Of a DNA stretch of 8,553 bases, positions 1 to 6,101 are shown piece after piece (within the stretch, counting starts at the first letter, position 1; every line of letters begins with the position of its first letter). Source of the DNA: Alistipes sp. GTDB lineage: Bacteria > Bacteroidota > Bacteroidia > Bacteroidales > Rikenellaceae. Below the pieces are notes generated by a model. The model ran no database searches and was not told the DNA's origin. It worked only from the letters and a program-made list of their open reading frames with translations. Location of the stretch: positions 1 to 8,553 of the forward strand of contig JAITWC010000037.1 of NCBI GenBank assembly GCA_031285485.1. Direction: 5' to 3'. The position numbers and the translations under genes were made by a program.

Positions 1-422
1 ATTTTTTCGGCTTCGGCTACGAGGCCCTGCGAGCGGTAGATCGCGGCGAGCTCGGGAGTTACCATCTGCGGGTCGATGTCCACTTCAACCTCCACTTCGT
101 ACGCCTCGTCGCTCGGCACTATCCGGTAGTCTCCGTGGGCTATGAAGCGGTCTATGAGGTCGTTACCTTTTGTTTCTTTTGCCACACAGTCAGTCGTTCC
201 GACTGCCGCCCAAGGAATGGAATCGGGAACTTCCCTCGTGCACGGCTCGACAGTTGGCCAGAATATGAGCGGCAGAACGAGCGACGAGTCTGGTTCGCCG
301 GTGACAAGCGCCCGTGCCCTCCGTGCGAGGGTAAACCATTCGTAGCGGTCGAGAATGCGGTTCAACTCCCGCCTCGTGGGCACGGCGCCCCGTCCCGCCA
401 TATATTCGCCAAGAGCCGTCAT
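1..422 (-). CDS. Conserved hypothetical protein downstream of lptE (3' end outside window)
   Basis: An open frame runs from an ATG at 422 to the window edge: 140 full codons and no stop, so the C-terminus is missing. The start overlaps the lptE stop by one base (TGATG), which fixes the start and implies coupled translation. The protein begins MTALGEYMAGRGAVPTRREL and has no signal peptide or membrane segment, so it is probably cytoplasmic. The middle holds an acidic stretch (EVEVEVDIDP, about residues 113-122). The last visible part, PELAAIYRSQGLVAEAEKI, reads like one TPR-type helix pair. From memory, Bacteroidales genomes often carry a small conserved protein with such an ending between lptE and secG; that neighbourhood match is the main support for the gene. 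The function is unknown. The frame is well supported; the identity is only a family resemblance. Confidence 0.75.
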   Translation of the reverse strand, partial: MTALGEYMAGRGAVPTRRELNRILDRYEWFTLARRARALVTGEPDSSLVLPLIFWPTVEPCTREVPDSIPWAAVGTTDCVAKETKGNDLIDRFIAHGDYRIVPSDEAYEVEVEVDIDPQMVTPELAAIYRSQGLVAEAEK

Positions 423-988
423 CACCACTGTTGCGCCACGGCGGCGTTGAAGATATTTTCGACGAGTATTTCCACCAGATTCTCGACCAACTGGTTGTCA
501 GCGGAGGGTCTGTCGGTGACGTTGTAATCGACGTAAGCGCTGAACGACTGCCTGCTTTGGAAACTCAGATCGGGCTGCACTTCGTTGGTGAACATCATCT
601 GCACGGTGACGGTCATGCGGTTACGTGTCGAACCGGCATCCTGTCCTCTGTCCGAGGCCTCGATCGTGGCGGGTGCTTCGACGGCCGTTACAATATCGCC
701 CTCGAAAGCGAGGTCACCCCCCTCGGACACCATCGAGAGCCGTGTCTGGCGAATGAACCTGTCGCGAAGACCTTCGGTCAGAGCGGTGGCCAGCGTGGGG
801 AATTCGGGGGTGCTGTTGGCAATGTAGGCGACGCTGAATGTAGATGCGGCATCGGGGATGTTGGCCCCCGTGAAAGAGTATGTTCCGCTAAGACCAAACA
901 CCGAGGCTATGTACGAACAGCCGCTGAGACCGGTAAGCACTCCCGCGAGCGCAAACGCCACGGCTGTTTTTTTGAATGATCTCATCAT
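422..988 (-). CDS. lptE: LptE, LPS-assembly outer-membrane lipoprotein
   Basis: LptE is the lipoprotein that sits in the LptD barrel and helps insert lipopolysaccharide into the outer leaflet of the outer membrane. The 188-residue product has a lipoprotein signal: basic start (MMRSFKK), hydrophobic core, then lipobox LSGC with the lipidated Cys at 24. The mature part fits the Bacteroidetes LptE family as I know it: Y-S-F-T-G-x-x-I-P near the N-terminus (37-45), LRDRFIRQTRLSMV followed by GGDLAFEGDI in the middle, a FTNEVQP/QSFSAYVDY stretch, and a C-terminal helix ending NIFNAAVAQQW. Length is close to the family's usual 170-190. The ATG at 988 overlaps the stop of the upstream activator gene (ATGA); the next ATG, at 985, is an equally possible start and changes one residue. 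The following gene starts on the lptE stop. Confidence 0.9.
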   Translation of the reverse strand: MMRSFKKTAVAFALAGVLTGLSGCSYIASVFGLSGTYSFTGANIPDAASTFSVAYIANSTPEFPTLATALTEGLRDRFIRQTRLSMVSEGGDLAFEGDIVTAVEAPATIEASDRGQDAGSTRNRMTVTVQMMFTNEVQPDLSFQSRQSFSAYVDYNVTDRPSADNQLVENLVEILVENIFNAAVAQQW

Positions 989-2193
989 GTTTCGATTCCT
1001 AATTCTTTGATCTTCCTGTATAACGTTCGTTCGGAGATAAACAACATACGCGCCGCCTCTTTTCTTTTGCCGCCCGCGCGTTGCAATGCTTTTGTTATCG
1101 CCTCGCGAGTAGCGTCGTCCTTGGTCACGGGATCGGCATCGGCGGGAATAACCTCGCTCTCGTCGATATCCTCATAGTGCGACAATCCGGTCGCAGACGG
1201 TAGAAGTCCCGCCACCTCGCTGCGGGGAACGGCGGCAGTGAGTTCGTCGCCCCGGCGACGCAGTTCCTCGACCGTGCGGCGCACCTCGGCTATGTCGGCC
1301 CTCATGTCGAAAAGTATCCGGTAGAGTATTTCACGTTCGTCGCCTGGCATGTGCACTCCTCTCCCGCCATGTTCCGCCGCAAAGGTCATCACGCTAGAGG
1401 GCTGGTCAGCGGGCAGGTAGTGGCGCAGGATGTCGGCGCCTATGACCCTCGCCTGTTCGACGGCCGATATCTGCTCGGCCACGTTCTTGAGTTGACGCAC
1501 ATTGCCGGGCCACGAGTAACTTTCAAGCAGCACCCGTGCATCGGCGTCAAGCTGAATCACCGGCATGCGGTATGTCGTGGCAATGTCGGCGGCAAACTTG
1601 CGAAAGAGCAGGAATATATCCTCACGCCGTTCGCGCAGCGGCGGTACGGCTATCGGCACGGTGTTGAGCCGGTAGTAGAGGTCTTCGCGGAAACGTCCCG
1701 CGGCCATGGCGTCGGGCAGGTGTTTGTTAGTTGCGGCCACCACACGAACGTCGGTCTTCTGGCTGCGTGACGAGCCCACGCGGATGTATTCACCCGTTTG
1801 CAGCACCCGCAGCAGGCGCACCTGCGTGGCGAGCGGCAACTCGGCCACCTCGTCGAGGAAGATTGTGCCGCCGTCGGCTTCCTCGAAATACCCCTTGCGC
1901 GCCTCGACGGCTCCGGTGAAAGAGCCCTTCTCGTGGCCAAACAGCTCGGCCTCGATCGTGCCTTCGGGGATCGCGCCGCAGTTGACCGCAACGTATTTAC
2001 CGTGTTTGCGCGGGCTGTAAGCATGCACCACCTGCGGAAAGAACTCCTTACCCACTCCGCTCTCACCCGCCACCAACACGCTCAGATCGGTGGGAGCGAC
2101 ACGCAGCGCCACTTCGAGGGCGGCGTTCATCTTTTCGCTCATTCCGATTATTCCGAACCGGTGTTTTACCGACTGTATCTCTATCTCTGCCAT
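985..2193 (-). CDS. Sigma-54-dependent AAA+ transcriptional activator without sensory domain
   Basis: This is an enhancer-binding ATPase that remodels RNA polymerase holding sigma-54 so that the promoter opens. In the 402 residues the AAA+ domain starts almost at once (RFGIIGMSEKM): Walker A GESGVGKE 43-50, the sigma-54 contact loop GSFTGA 90-95 (usual form GAFTGA), Walker B TIFLDEV 110-116, sensor I VVAATN 151-156, arginine-finger region GRFREDLYYRLN 166-177, and WPGNVRQLKN 228-237. A variable linker follows, and a Fis-type helix-turn-helix closes the protein (about 363-402, with GGKRKEAARMLFISERTLYRKI). No receiver, GAF or PAS domain precedes the ATPase, so activity must be set by expression, a partner protein or the linker. 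The ATG at 2193 lies 18 bp after the stop of the HU-like gene. A close relative with the same opening, directly upstream of lptE, is typical of Bacteroidales (from memory). The target promoters are not known. Confidence 0.9.
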   Translation of the reverse strand: MAEIEIQSVKHRFGIIGMSEKMNAALEVALRVAPTDLSVLVAGESGVGKEFFPQVVHAYSPRKHGKYVAVNCGAIPEGTIEAELFGHEKGSFTGAVEARKGYFEEADGGTIFLDEVAELPLATQVRLLRVLQTGEYIRVGSSRSQKTDVRVVAATNKHLPDAMAAGRFREDLYYRLNTVPIAVPPLRERREDIFLLFRKFAADIATTYRMPVIQLDADARVLLESYSWPGNVRQLKNVAEQISAVEQARVIGADILRHYLPADQPSSVMTFAAEHGGRGVHMPGDEREILYRILFDMRADIAEVRRTVEELRRRGDELTAAVPRSEVAGLLPSATGLSHYEDIDESEVIPADADPVTKDDATREAITKALQRAGGKRKEAARMLFISERTLYRKIKELGIET

Positions 2194-2211
2194 TCGTCTT
2201 TTCGGGTTGGG

Positions 2212-2883
2212 TTATTTCGACAGGAAAGGCATGCCCGACGACGACATTCCGAATATCAGTGCCACCAAGGCTATTGCAGCGGCTATTATTGCCACTATCA
2301 GTATCGTATCAGTGTGCGTGGGTTTCGTTGCTTGCCCGCGTTTTTTTGGTGTCGGCCCAATGCCCTTTTGCGGAGTGCGCCCTGGGGATTCCCGAGGCTC
2401 TGCATTCGAGGGTTTCAAACCTCGATGGGAAACAAAATCCTTTTTTTCATCGCCGTCGGGTTTAACCGACGGACGCGTGCCGGCGCCTGTTGTCCTCGCT
2501 CCGAACAAACTCTCCTGCACCGCGGTCTCCTTCGTCGGGCGGATCGAGGGCGAGTGGCTGAACTTGTAGACCCCCTTGTGATCGACGGTGAGCGTGCCGA
2601 ACCCTTCGATGGCAGCGCTGCCGTTGCGTTCGACGGCGTTGCGCGTCTCGAAAATCCAACGGTCGATCCGGGCCATCGCTTCGAGTTCGGAGTAACCGCC
2701 GCAATCTTCGACCAACTCGCTCAGGGTTCCATCGTCACCTCGCAGCAAATCCACAAAAATAACATCGCCGTGGGCGCTGCCGCCTCCTTGGGTGCTTTCG
2801 CGTCGCATGAACGTTCCGAAACCGGGCACGGTGAGCTTTTTGGCCCCGCCCTCCATGTAGTCGCGTATGACTTTTCCTACCAT
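2212..2883 (-). CDS. Membrane-anchored HU-like (CCDC81-type) DNA-binding protein
   Basis: A 223-residue protein, first in its operon. Residues 1-50 and about 55-125 look like two HU/IHF-type folds in tandem: each carries a short GFGT motif (VPGFGTF 19-25, IEGFGTL 92-98), the second followed by the basic strand DHKGVYKFSHSPSIRPT. Residues 130-192 are a low-complexity, Pro/Lys/Arg-rich linker. Residues 193-212 (DTILIVAIIAAAIALVALIF) form one transmembrane helix, and only 11 residues follow. Bacteroidetes proteins with paired HU domains of the CCDC81 class often continue past the membrane helix into a SPOR peptidoglycan-binding domain; none is present, and only 18 bp separate the stop from the next gene. 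The likely topology is HU domains in the cytoplasm with a short tail outside. The frame extends to a GTG at 2940, but that part overlaps the promoter, so I start at the ATG at 2883, which begins the first HU helix. A role in tethering DNA to the membrane is inference. Confidence 0.75.
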   Translation of the reverse strand: MVGKVIRDYMEGGAKKLTVPGFGTFMRRESTQGGGSAHGDVIFVDLLRGDDGTLSELVEDCGGYSELEAMARIDRWIFETRNAVERNGSAAIEGFGTLTVDHKGVYKFSHSPSIRPTKETAVQESLFGARTTGAGTRPSVKPDGDEKKDFVSHRGLKPSNAEPRESPGRTPQKGIGPTPKKRGQATKPTHTDTILIVAIIAAAIALVALIFGMSSSGMPFLSK

Positions 2884-2888
2884 GACCG

Positions 2889-2920
2889 CAAAATTACAAC
2901 GTTTCGCGTGAATATCCAAA
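2889..2920 (-). promoter_or_regulatory. Bacteroidetes-type promoter of the HU/activator/lptE operon
   Basis: On the minus strand a TTTG -33 element (2917-2920) is followed after exactly 20 bases by TAATTTTG (2889-2896), matching the Bacteroidetes housekeeping pattern TTTG-N19-21-TAnnTTTG. Transcription should begin about 4-8 bases past the final G, around 2881-2885. That is on or next to the ATG at 2883, leaving little or no 5' leader. The elements are seen directly; activity and start point are inferred. Confidence 0.7.
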
Positions 2921-2929
2921 ACAATAGAA

Positions 2930-2937
2930 TACCTTTG
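2930..2937 (+). promoter_or_regulatory. Probable -7 element of the decarboxylase promoter
   Basis: TACCTTTG matches the Bacteroidetes -7 consensus TAnnTTTG and is followed by C, as is common. It would start a transcript near 2941-2945, leaving a leader of about 65 bases before the ATG at 3009. No good TTTG lies at the expected 19-21 bp spacing; the nearest candidate, TTTC at 2902-2905, is 24 bp away. Its upstream half would fall within the spacer of the divergent minus-strand promoter, so the two may compete for polymerase. Confidence 0.5.
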
Positions 2938-2946
2938 CACTCCGTA

Positions 2947-2974
2947 ACGCGGGATAATCCGCGTGGGCCGGATT
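2947..2974 (+). promoter_or_regulatory. Hairpin with an alternative pairing in the decarboxylase leader
   Basis: ACGCGG (2947-2952) and CCGCGT (2959-2964) form a perfect 6-bp stem with a 6-base loop in the predicted 5' leader. An alternative 5-bp stem pairs AATCC (2956-2960) with GGATT (2970-2974) and cannot form together with the first. This could be a small regulatory leader, a binding site or chance. It does not resemble any riboswitch I recognise, and no T run follows. Confidence 0.25.
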
Positions 2975-3008
2975 GAAACTTTTTTTTATAACGCAGACGA
3001 GCCACATT

Positions 3009-4403
3009 ATGAAGAACAAGTACATCGATCTTATCGAACAGACCTTCGAGTTCCCGCAGGAGGAGTTTACGGTGGATGATGCCGAGCTTAATTTCCACGA
3101 CGTGCCTCTGATGGATTTGATCAAACAGTACGGCACGCCGCTCAAGATCACCTACCTTCCGAAGATATCGCAGCAGATCAACAAGGCCAAACGCCTCTTC
3201 AACGTCGCGATGGCAAAGGTTGACTACCACGGCACCTACAACTACTCGTACTGCACCAAAAGTTCGCACTTCTCGTTCATACTCGAAGAGGCGCTCAAGA
3301 ACGATATCCACCTCGAAACGTCGTCGGCCTACGACATCCACATCATCAACTCGCTCTACGAGGAGGGACTGATCGAAAAGGACACCTACATAATATGCAA
3401 CGGTTTCAAGCGGCCGCAGTACGTCGAGAACATCGCCGCACTGGTCAACTCGGGATTCGTGAACACCATCCCCATCCTCGACAACAAGGAGGAGCTCGAT
3501 CTGTTCAACGGCGTGCTCGATAAGCGTTGCAAGATAGGCATCCGCATCGCCGCCGAGGAGGAGCCCAAGTTCGACTTCTACACCTCGCGCCTCGGGATCC
3601 GCTACAACGACGTGCTGGAGCTCTACAAACAGGGCATCAAGCCCAACAGGAAATACGAGATGAAGATGCTGCACTTCTTCATCAACACCGGCATCAAGGA
3701 CACGGCCTACTACTGGAACGAGCTGAACCGGTGCGTCAACCTCTACTGCGAGCTGAAGAAGATCTGCCCCGAGCTGGACTCGCTTAACATCGGCGGCGGG
3801 TTTCCGATCCGCACCTCGCTCGGTTTCGAGTTCGACTACGAGTACATGGCCGAGGAGATCGTGGCTCAGATCAAGAACATCTGCAACTCGCAGGGCATCG
3901 AGGAGCCGCACCTGTTCACCGAGTTCGGGTCGTTCACGGTTGGCGAGAGCGGCGCGGTGCTTTACTCGATAGTCAACCAGAAGCAGCAGAACGACCGCGA
4001 GTTCTGGTACATGATCGACTCCTCGTTCATCACCACCCTGCCCGACACGTGGGGCATCCACCAGCGCTACATCATGCTTGCGATCAACAACTGGGACAAG
4101 GAGTACCAGCGGGTGTTCCTGGGCGGCCTGACGTGCGACAGCGAGGACTATTACAGCGGCGAGGCGCACACCAACGCCATCTTCCTGCCCAAACTCACCA
4201 ACGGCAATCCGCAGTACATCGGCTTTTTCCACACCGGAGCTTACCAGGAGTCGCTGGGTGGTTTCGGCGGCATCCAGCACTGCCTGATCCCCGCACCCAA
4301 GCACATCATCATCGACCGCGACAAGGGCGACACCGAGCACTACACGCGACTGTTCGCCAAGGAGCAGAGCTATCGTTCGATGATGCGCATCCTGGGTTAT
4401 TAG
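3009..4403 (+). CDS. PLP-dependent decarboxylase, arginine-decarboxylase type (fold III)
   Basis: This is a 464-residue fold-type III (alanine-racemase-like barrel) decarboxylase. Bacteroidetes members of this family are usually annotated as arginine decarboxylase, making agmatine and CO2 for polyamine synthesis; the substrate is not proven by sequence. Visible features: the PLP Schiff-base Lys is probably K84 in YSYCTKSSHF; KMLHFFINTG 219-228 in the barrel; phosphate-binding Gly loop LNIGGGFPI 259-267; TEFGS 304-308 where many relatives have EPGR; active-site Cys and Asp in LTCDSEDYYS 374-383; and a conserved GAYQESLGGFGG near the C-terminus. Length and the ILGY ending agree with family members as I recall them. 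It is much shorter than the roughly 630-residue SpeA enzymes, so I give no gene symbol. The frame is open back to a TTG at 2973, but the ATG at 3009 (MKNKYIDLIEQTF) fits the family N-terminus. It stands alone, divergent from the HU operon and convergent with the lipoprotein gene. Confidence 0.85.
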   Translation: MKNKYIDLIEQTFEFPQEEFTVDDAELNFHDVPLMDLIKQYGTPLKITYLPKISQQINKAKRLFNVAMAKVDYHGTYNYSYCTKSSHFSFILEEALKNDIHLETSSAYDIHIINSLYEEGLIEKDTYIICNGFKRPQYVENIAALVNSGFVNTIPILDNKEELDLFNGVLDKRCKIGIRIAAEEEPKFDFYTSRLGIRYNDVLELYKQGIKPNRKYEMKMLHFFINTGIKDTAYYWNELNRCVNLYCELKKICPELDSLNIGGGFPIRTSLGFEFDYEYMAEEIVAQIKNICNSQGIEEPHLFTEFGSFTVGESGAVLYSIVNQKQQNDREFWYMIDSSFITTLPDTWGIHQRYIMLAINNWDKEYQRVFLGGLTCDSEDYYSGEAHTNAIFLPKLTNGNPQYIGFFHTGAYQESLGGFGGIQHCLIPAPKHIIIDRDKGDTEHYTRLFAKEQSYRSMMRILGY

Positions 4404-4414
4404 CGGGGCGGTGT

Positions 4415-4442
4415 CAGGGTTGCGTCGGTCGACGCAACCCTG
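4415..4442 (+). terminator. Long hairpin just after the decarboxylase stop
   Basis: Twelve bases after the TAG, two perfectly complementary 13-base arms (4415-4427 and 4430-4442) flank two bases. Allowing for a loop this gives a stem of about 12 bp, GC-rich and very stable. No T run follows on the plus strand, so it is not a textbook intrinsic terminator; it may protect the mRNA 3' end or act with a termination factor. It is built on the first unit of the 42-bp repeat, with extra GGG and CCC flanks that lengthen the stem. Confidence 0.45.
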
Positions 4443-4586
4443 CCCGAGGCCAAAAACATGGTTGCGTCGGCTGACGCAAGTCTGCCCGAGGGCAAAAACA
4501 CTGTTGCGTCGGCTGACGCAAGTCTGTCCGAGGCCAAAAACACTGTTGCGTCGGTCGACGCAAGTCTGTCCGAGACCGAAAACACT
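4419..4586. repeat. Four tandem 42-bp repeats, each with a palindromic hairpin
   Basis: Units start at 4419, 4461, 4503 and 4545; a divergent fifth begins at 4587 and keeps only the palindromic part (CGCCCCGGGGCG, 4591-4602). Each unit opens with a near-palindrome, TTGCGTCGGTCGACGCAA in units 1 and 4 and TTGCGTCGGCTGACGCAA in units 2 and 3, followed by a spacer of the type CTGYCCGAGGCCAAAAACA. The arms are 7-8 bp with a 2-4 base centre. Read on the minus strand, the hairpins of units 2-4, and the weaker one of unit 5, are followed within a few bases by TGTTTTTG or TGTTTTCG, the arrangement of an intrinsic terminator. The array fills the gap between two convergent genes. The repeat is a multiple of three, so frames stay open through it on both strands; I do not think it is translated. 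Confidence 0.9.
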
Positions 4587-4607
4587 CTTGCGCCCCGGGG
4601 CGACAGC

Positions 4608-4639
4608 AACGGCGGAGCGTGTCAGTCCGCCCCGCCGTT
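4608..4639 (-). terminator. Possible terminator hairpin behind the lipoprotein gene
   Basis: AACGGCGG (4608-4615) pairs with CCGCCGTT (4632-4639), 8 bp around a 16-base loop, about 30 bases past the lipoprotein stop in the minus direction. A competing inner stem is GGCGGA/TCCGCC (4611-4616 with 4626-4631), and GGCGGAGC (4611-4618) can also pair with GCTCCGCC (4655-4662). There is no T run directly after it; the T runs come later, in the repeat array. Termination is inferred from position and stem stability. Confidence 0.35.
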
Positions 4640-4667
4640 ACCGTCGTCCGCAAAGCTCCGCCCGACG

Positions 4668-6101
4668 TCACATGTTTTCGGGGAAGAACATGTGTTCCGG
4701 CGTGATGCCCAACTCCCGCACCATTTCGATGCAGTATTCCAGCGTGCCGATGTTGGCGTCGTAGTTGTTGGTGCCGAACGACAGCTTCACGCCGGCGTCC
4801 ATCGCGGCGCGGATTATGCGCGCGCCGGGGATCCGGTAGTATGCGTTCACTTCGAGCGCCACTCCGCGGGCGGCGAGCGCCTCGACCACCCGTGCGACCC
4901 GTTCGTCGGTCCAGAGCGTTTCGAAGTCGCCCCTCATGGCGGTGGGCAGGAAGAACGGATTGACGTATACATCCAGCGGCTCGTCCGATACCACGCCCAC
5001 GGCGCGGTCTACGATCTGGTCCATGTACCGCTCCACCGGGATGTCGATCACCACCTCGTCGTCGATCCACAGCCTCGTGCGCCGTCCGGCGTGGTCGATG
5101 AATGTCATGGCGTCGGTGAACACGAAGTCGAACTTCCTGCGGCTCGCCTCGGAGAACGTCGCGGGCCACTCCCTCCCTTCGCCCTGCATGGCGCGGAAAG
5201 CGGCCACGTTGCGCGTGGTGTCGATGTAGGCGTCGATCCCGGCGTCGTCGGTTATCGGGAAACCGATCCCGCAGTTTGGAGCTATGGCGTAGAATATCCC
5301 GGTGCGGCGCGAGTTCTCCATCGCCTGGGCGAGGTTCCAGCCCTTGAGGTGGACGTGGTTGTCGATGACGGGGAAACCTCTCTGCGTGAGATCCATCACG
5401 GGGTCGGCGGTCTCGTCCGCGGCGTCGGTGCGTCCCGTGGCGTCGTCGGCCAGTGCCTGCATCTTCACGTCGCGCAGGCGGGTGGTACCCTCATAGGAGT
5501 CGAACACGAACGTTCCCGCACCCAGCCGTCCCATTCCCCCGGTCAGGCGGAACGGCTCGGCAGGCTCGACGTAATCGACCAGCAGCACGCCGTCGAGCTC
5601 GACGGCGATCTGTTTGCCTTTCACGGTTACCGTCAGGTCGAACCACTCGCCGTCCGGGGCCATGCTTTTGTAGATGTTGCGCACGTTCACCAGACTGCCC
5701 CGTTTGAGCCTTCCGGCGTCGAGGCGTTTGTTGCCCAGGGCGATCTCGTAGCCGTAGCCGTCGCCGTGGTGGAACCACATCGACGAGGCGGCGCCCTCGG
5801 AGGTGGACACCCGGGCCGAGAATACAAAGTTGCGGAACCCGGGCAGCGCGGCTTCGGTGTCGGCCGGGCCGTAGATCATCACCTTGTCGTTGGCGATGAC
5901 GATCTCTTCGGGGGTCGTTTCGGGGTGGGGATTTCCATCCACGGTTCGCCAGTTCGACATTTCGGCGTCGGGCATGAGCGACGTCCATTCCGGTGTGCCC
6001 GTGCCGCAGGCCGTAACGACCGCCGCGGCAAGGATCGGGATAAGGGTTTTAAGCGGTTTCATTTTCAATATGTTTGGATTGTTTGATTTCATTCTTCTCA
6101 T
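4668..6101 (-). CDS. Exported lipoprotein: DUF1080 domain joined to a PHP-like metal-hydrolase domain
   Basis: A 477-residue lipoprotein, last gene of its operon. The signal is KPLKTLIPILAAAVVTAC with lipobox VTAC and lipidated Cys 32. Residues about 37-217 match DUF1080 (PF06439, 3-keto-disaccharide hydrolase, a concanavalin-like fold): PEWTSLMPD, MWFHHGDGYGYEI, GEWFDLTVTVKGKQIAVELDG, LLVDYVEP. A linker (about 218-241) leads into a PHP-like domain: VIDNHVHLKGW with H249 and H251 as likely metal ligands, IAPNCGIGFPI, FVFTDAMTF, YVNPFFLP, LEVNAYYRIP and FGTNNYDANIG, where classic PHP proteins have GSDxH. The second half resembles stand-alone PHP proteins of Bacteroidetes and Planctomycetes. 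Together the halves suggest cleavage of an oxidised or modified glycoside at the cell surface or in the periplasm, but the substrate is unknown. The ATG at 6101 overlaps the radical SAM stop (ATGA); ATGs at 6092 and 6062 are alternatives, and the 6062 start gives a more usual short signal peptide. Confidence 0.8.
   Translation of the reverse strand: MRRMKSNNPNILKMKPLKTLIPILAAAVVTACGTGTPEWTSLMPDAEMSNWRTVDGNPHPETTPEEIVIANDKVMIYGPADTEAALPGFRNFVFSARVSTSEGAASSMWFHHGDGYGYEIALGNKRLDAGRLKRGSLVNVRNIYKSMAPDGEWFDLTVTVKGKQIAVELDGVLLVDYVEPAEPFRLTGGMGRLGAGTFVFDSYEGTTRLRDVKMQALADDATGRTDAADETADPVMDLTQRGFPVIDNHVHLKGWNLAQAMENSRRTGIFYAIAPNCGIGFPITDDAGIDAYIDTTRNVAAFRAMQGEGREWPATFSEASRRKFDFVFTDAMTFIDHAGRRTRLWIDDEVVIDIPVERYMDQIVDRAVGVVSDEPLDVYVNPFFLPTAMRGDFETLWTDERVARVVEALAARGVALEVNAYYRIPGARIIRAAMDAGVKLSFGTNNYDANIGTLEYCIEMVRELGITPEHMFFPENM

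Noticed and set aside
2884..2940. A 19-residue N-terminal extension of the HU-like protein starting at a GTG
   Set aside because: It covers both promoter elements of its own gene and precedes the first HU helix.
2973..3008. A TTG start adding 12 residues to the decarboxylase
   Set aside because: The family N-terminus begins at the ATG at 3009, and the extension is made of a T-rich leader tract.
2877..4340. A 487-codon minus-strand open frame antisense to the decarboxylase
   Set aside because: Its product is a Val/Leu/Asp/Glu-rich string without motifs; the decarboxylase on the plus strand is well supported.
4419..4602. A CRISPR array
   Set aside because: The whole 42-bp unit is repeated, including the part that would be a spacer; there are no unique spacers and no cas genes nearby.
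4400..4609. A 69-codon minus-strand frame encoding a 14-residue repeat peptide in the repeat array
   Set aside because: A 42-bp repeat keeps frames open by arithmetic on both strands. There is no convincing start context, and the palindromes and T runs explain the sequence better.
4458..6086. A 542-codon plus-strand open frame across the repeats and antisense to the lipoprotein gene
   Set aside because: It mirrors the third-position GC bias of the real gene, is low-complexity (rich in His, Val, Asp, Gly) and shows no family motif, while the opposite strand has clear domains.
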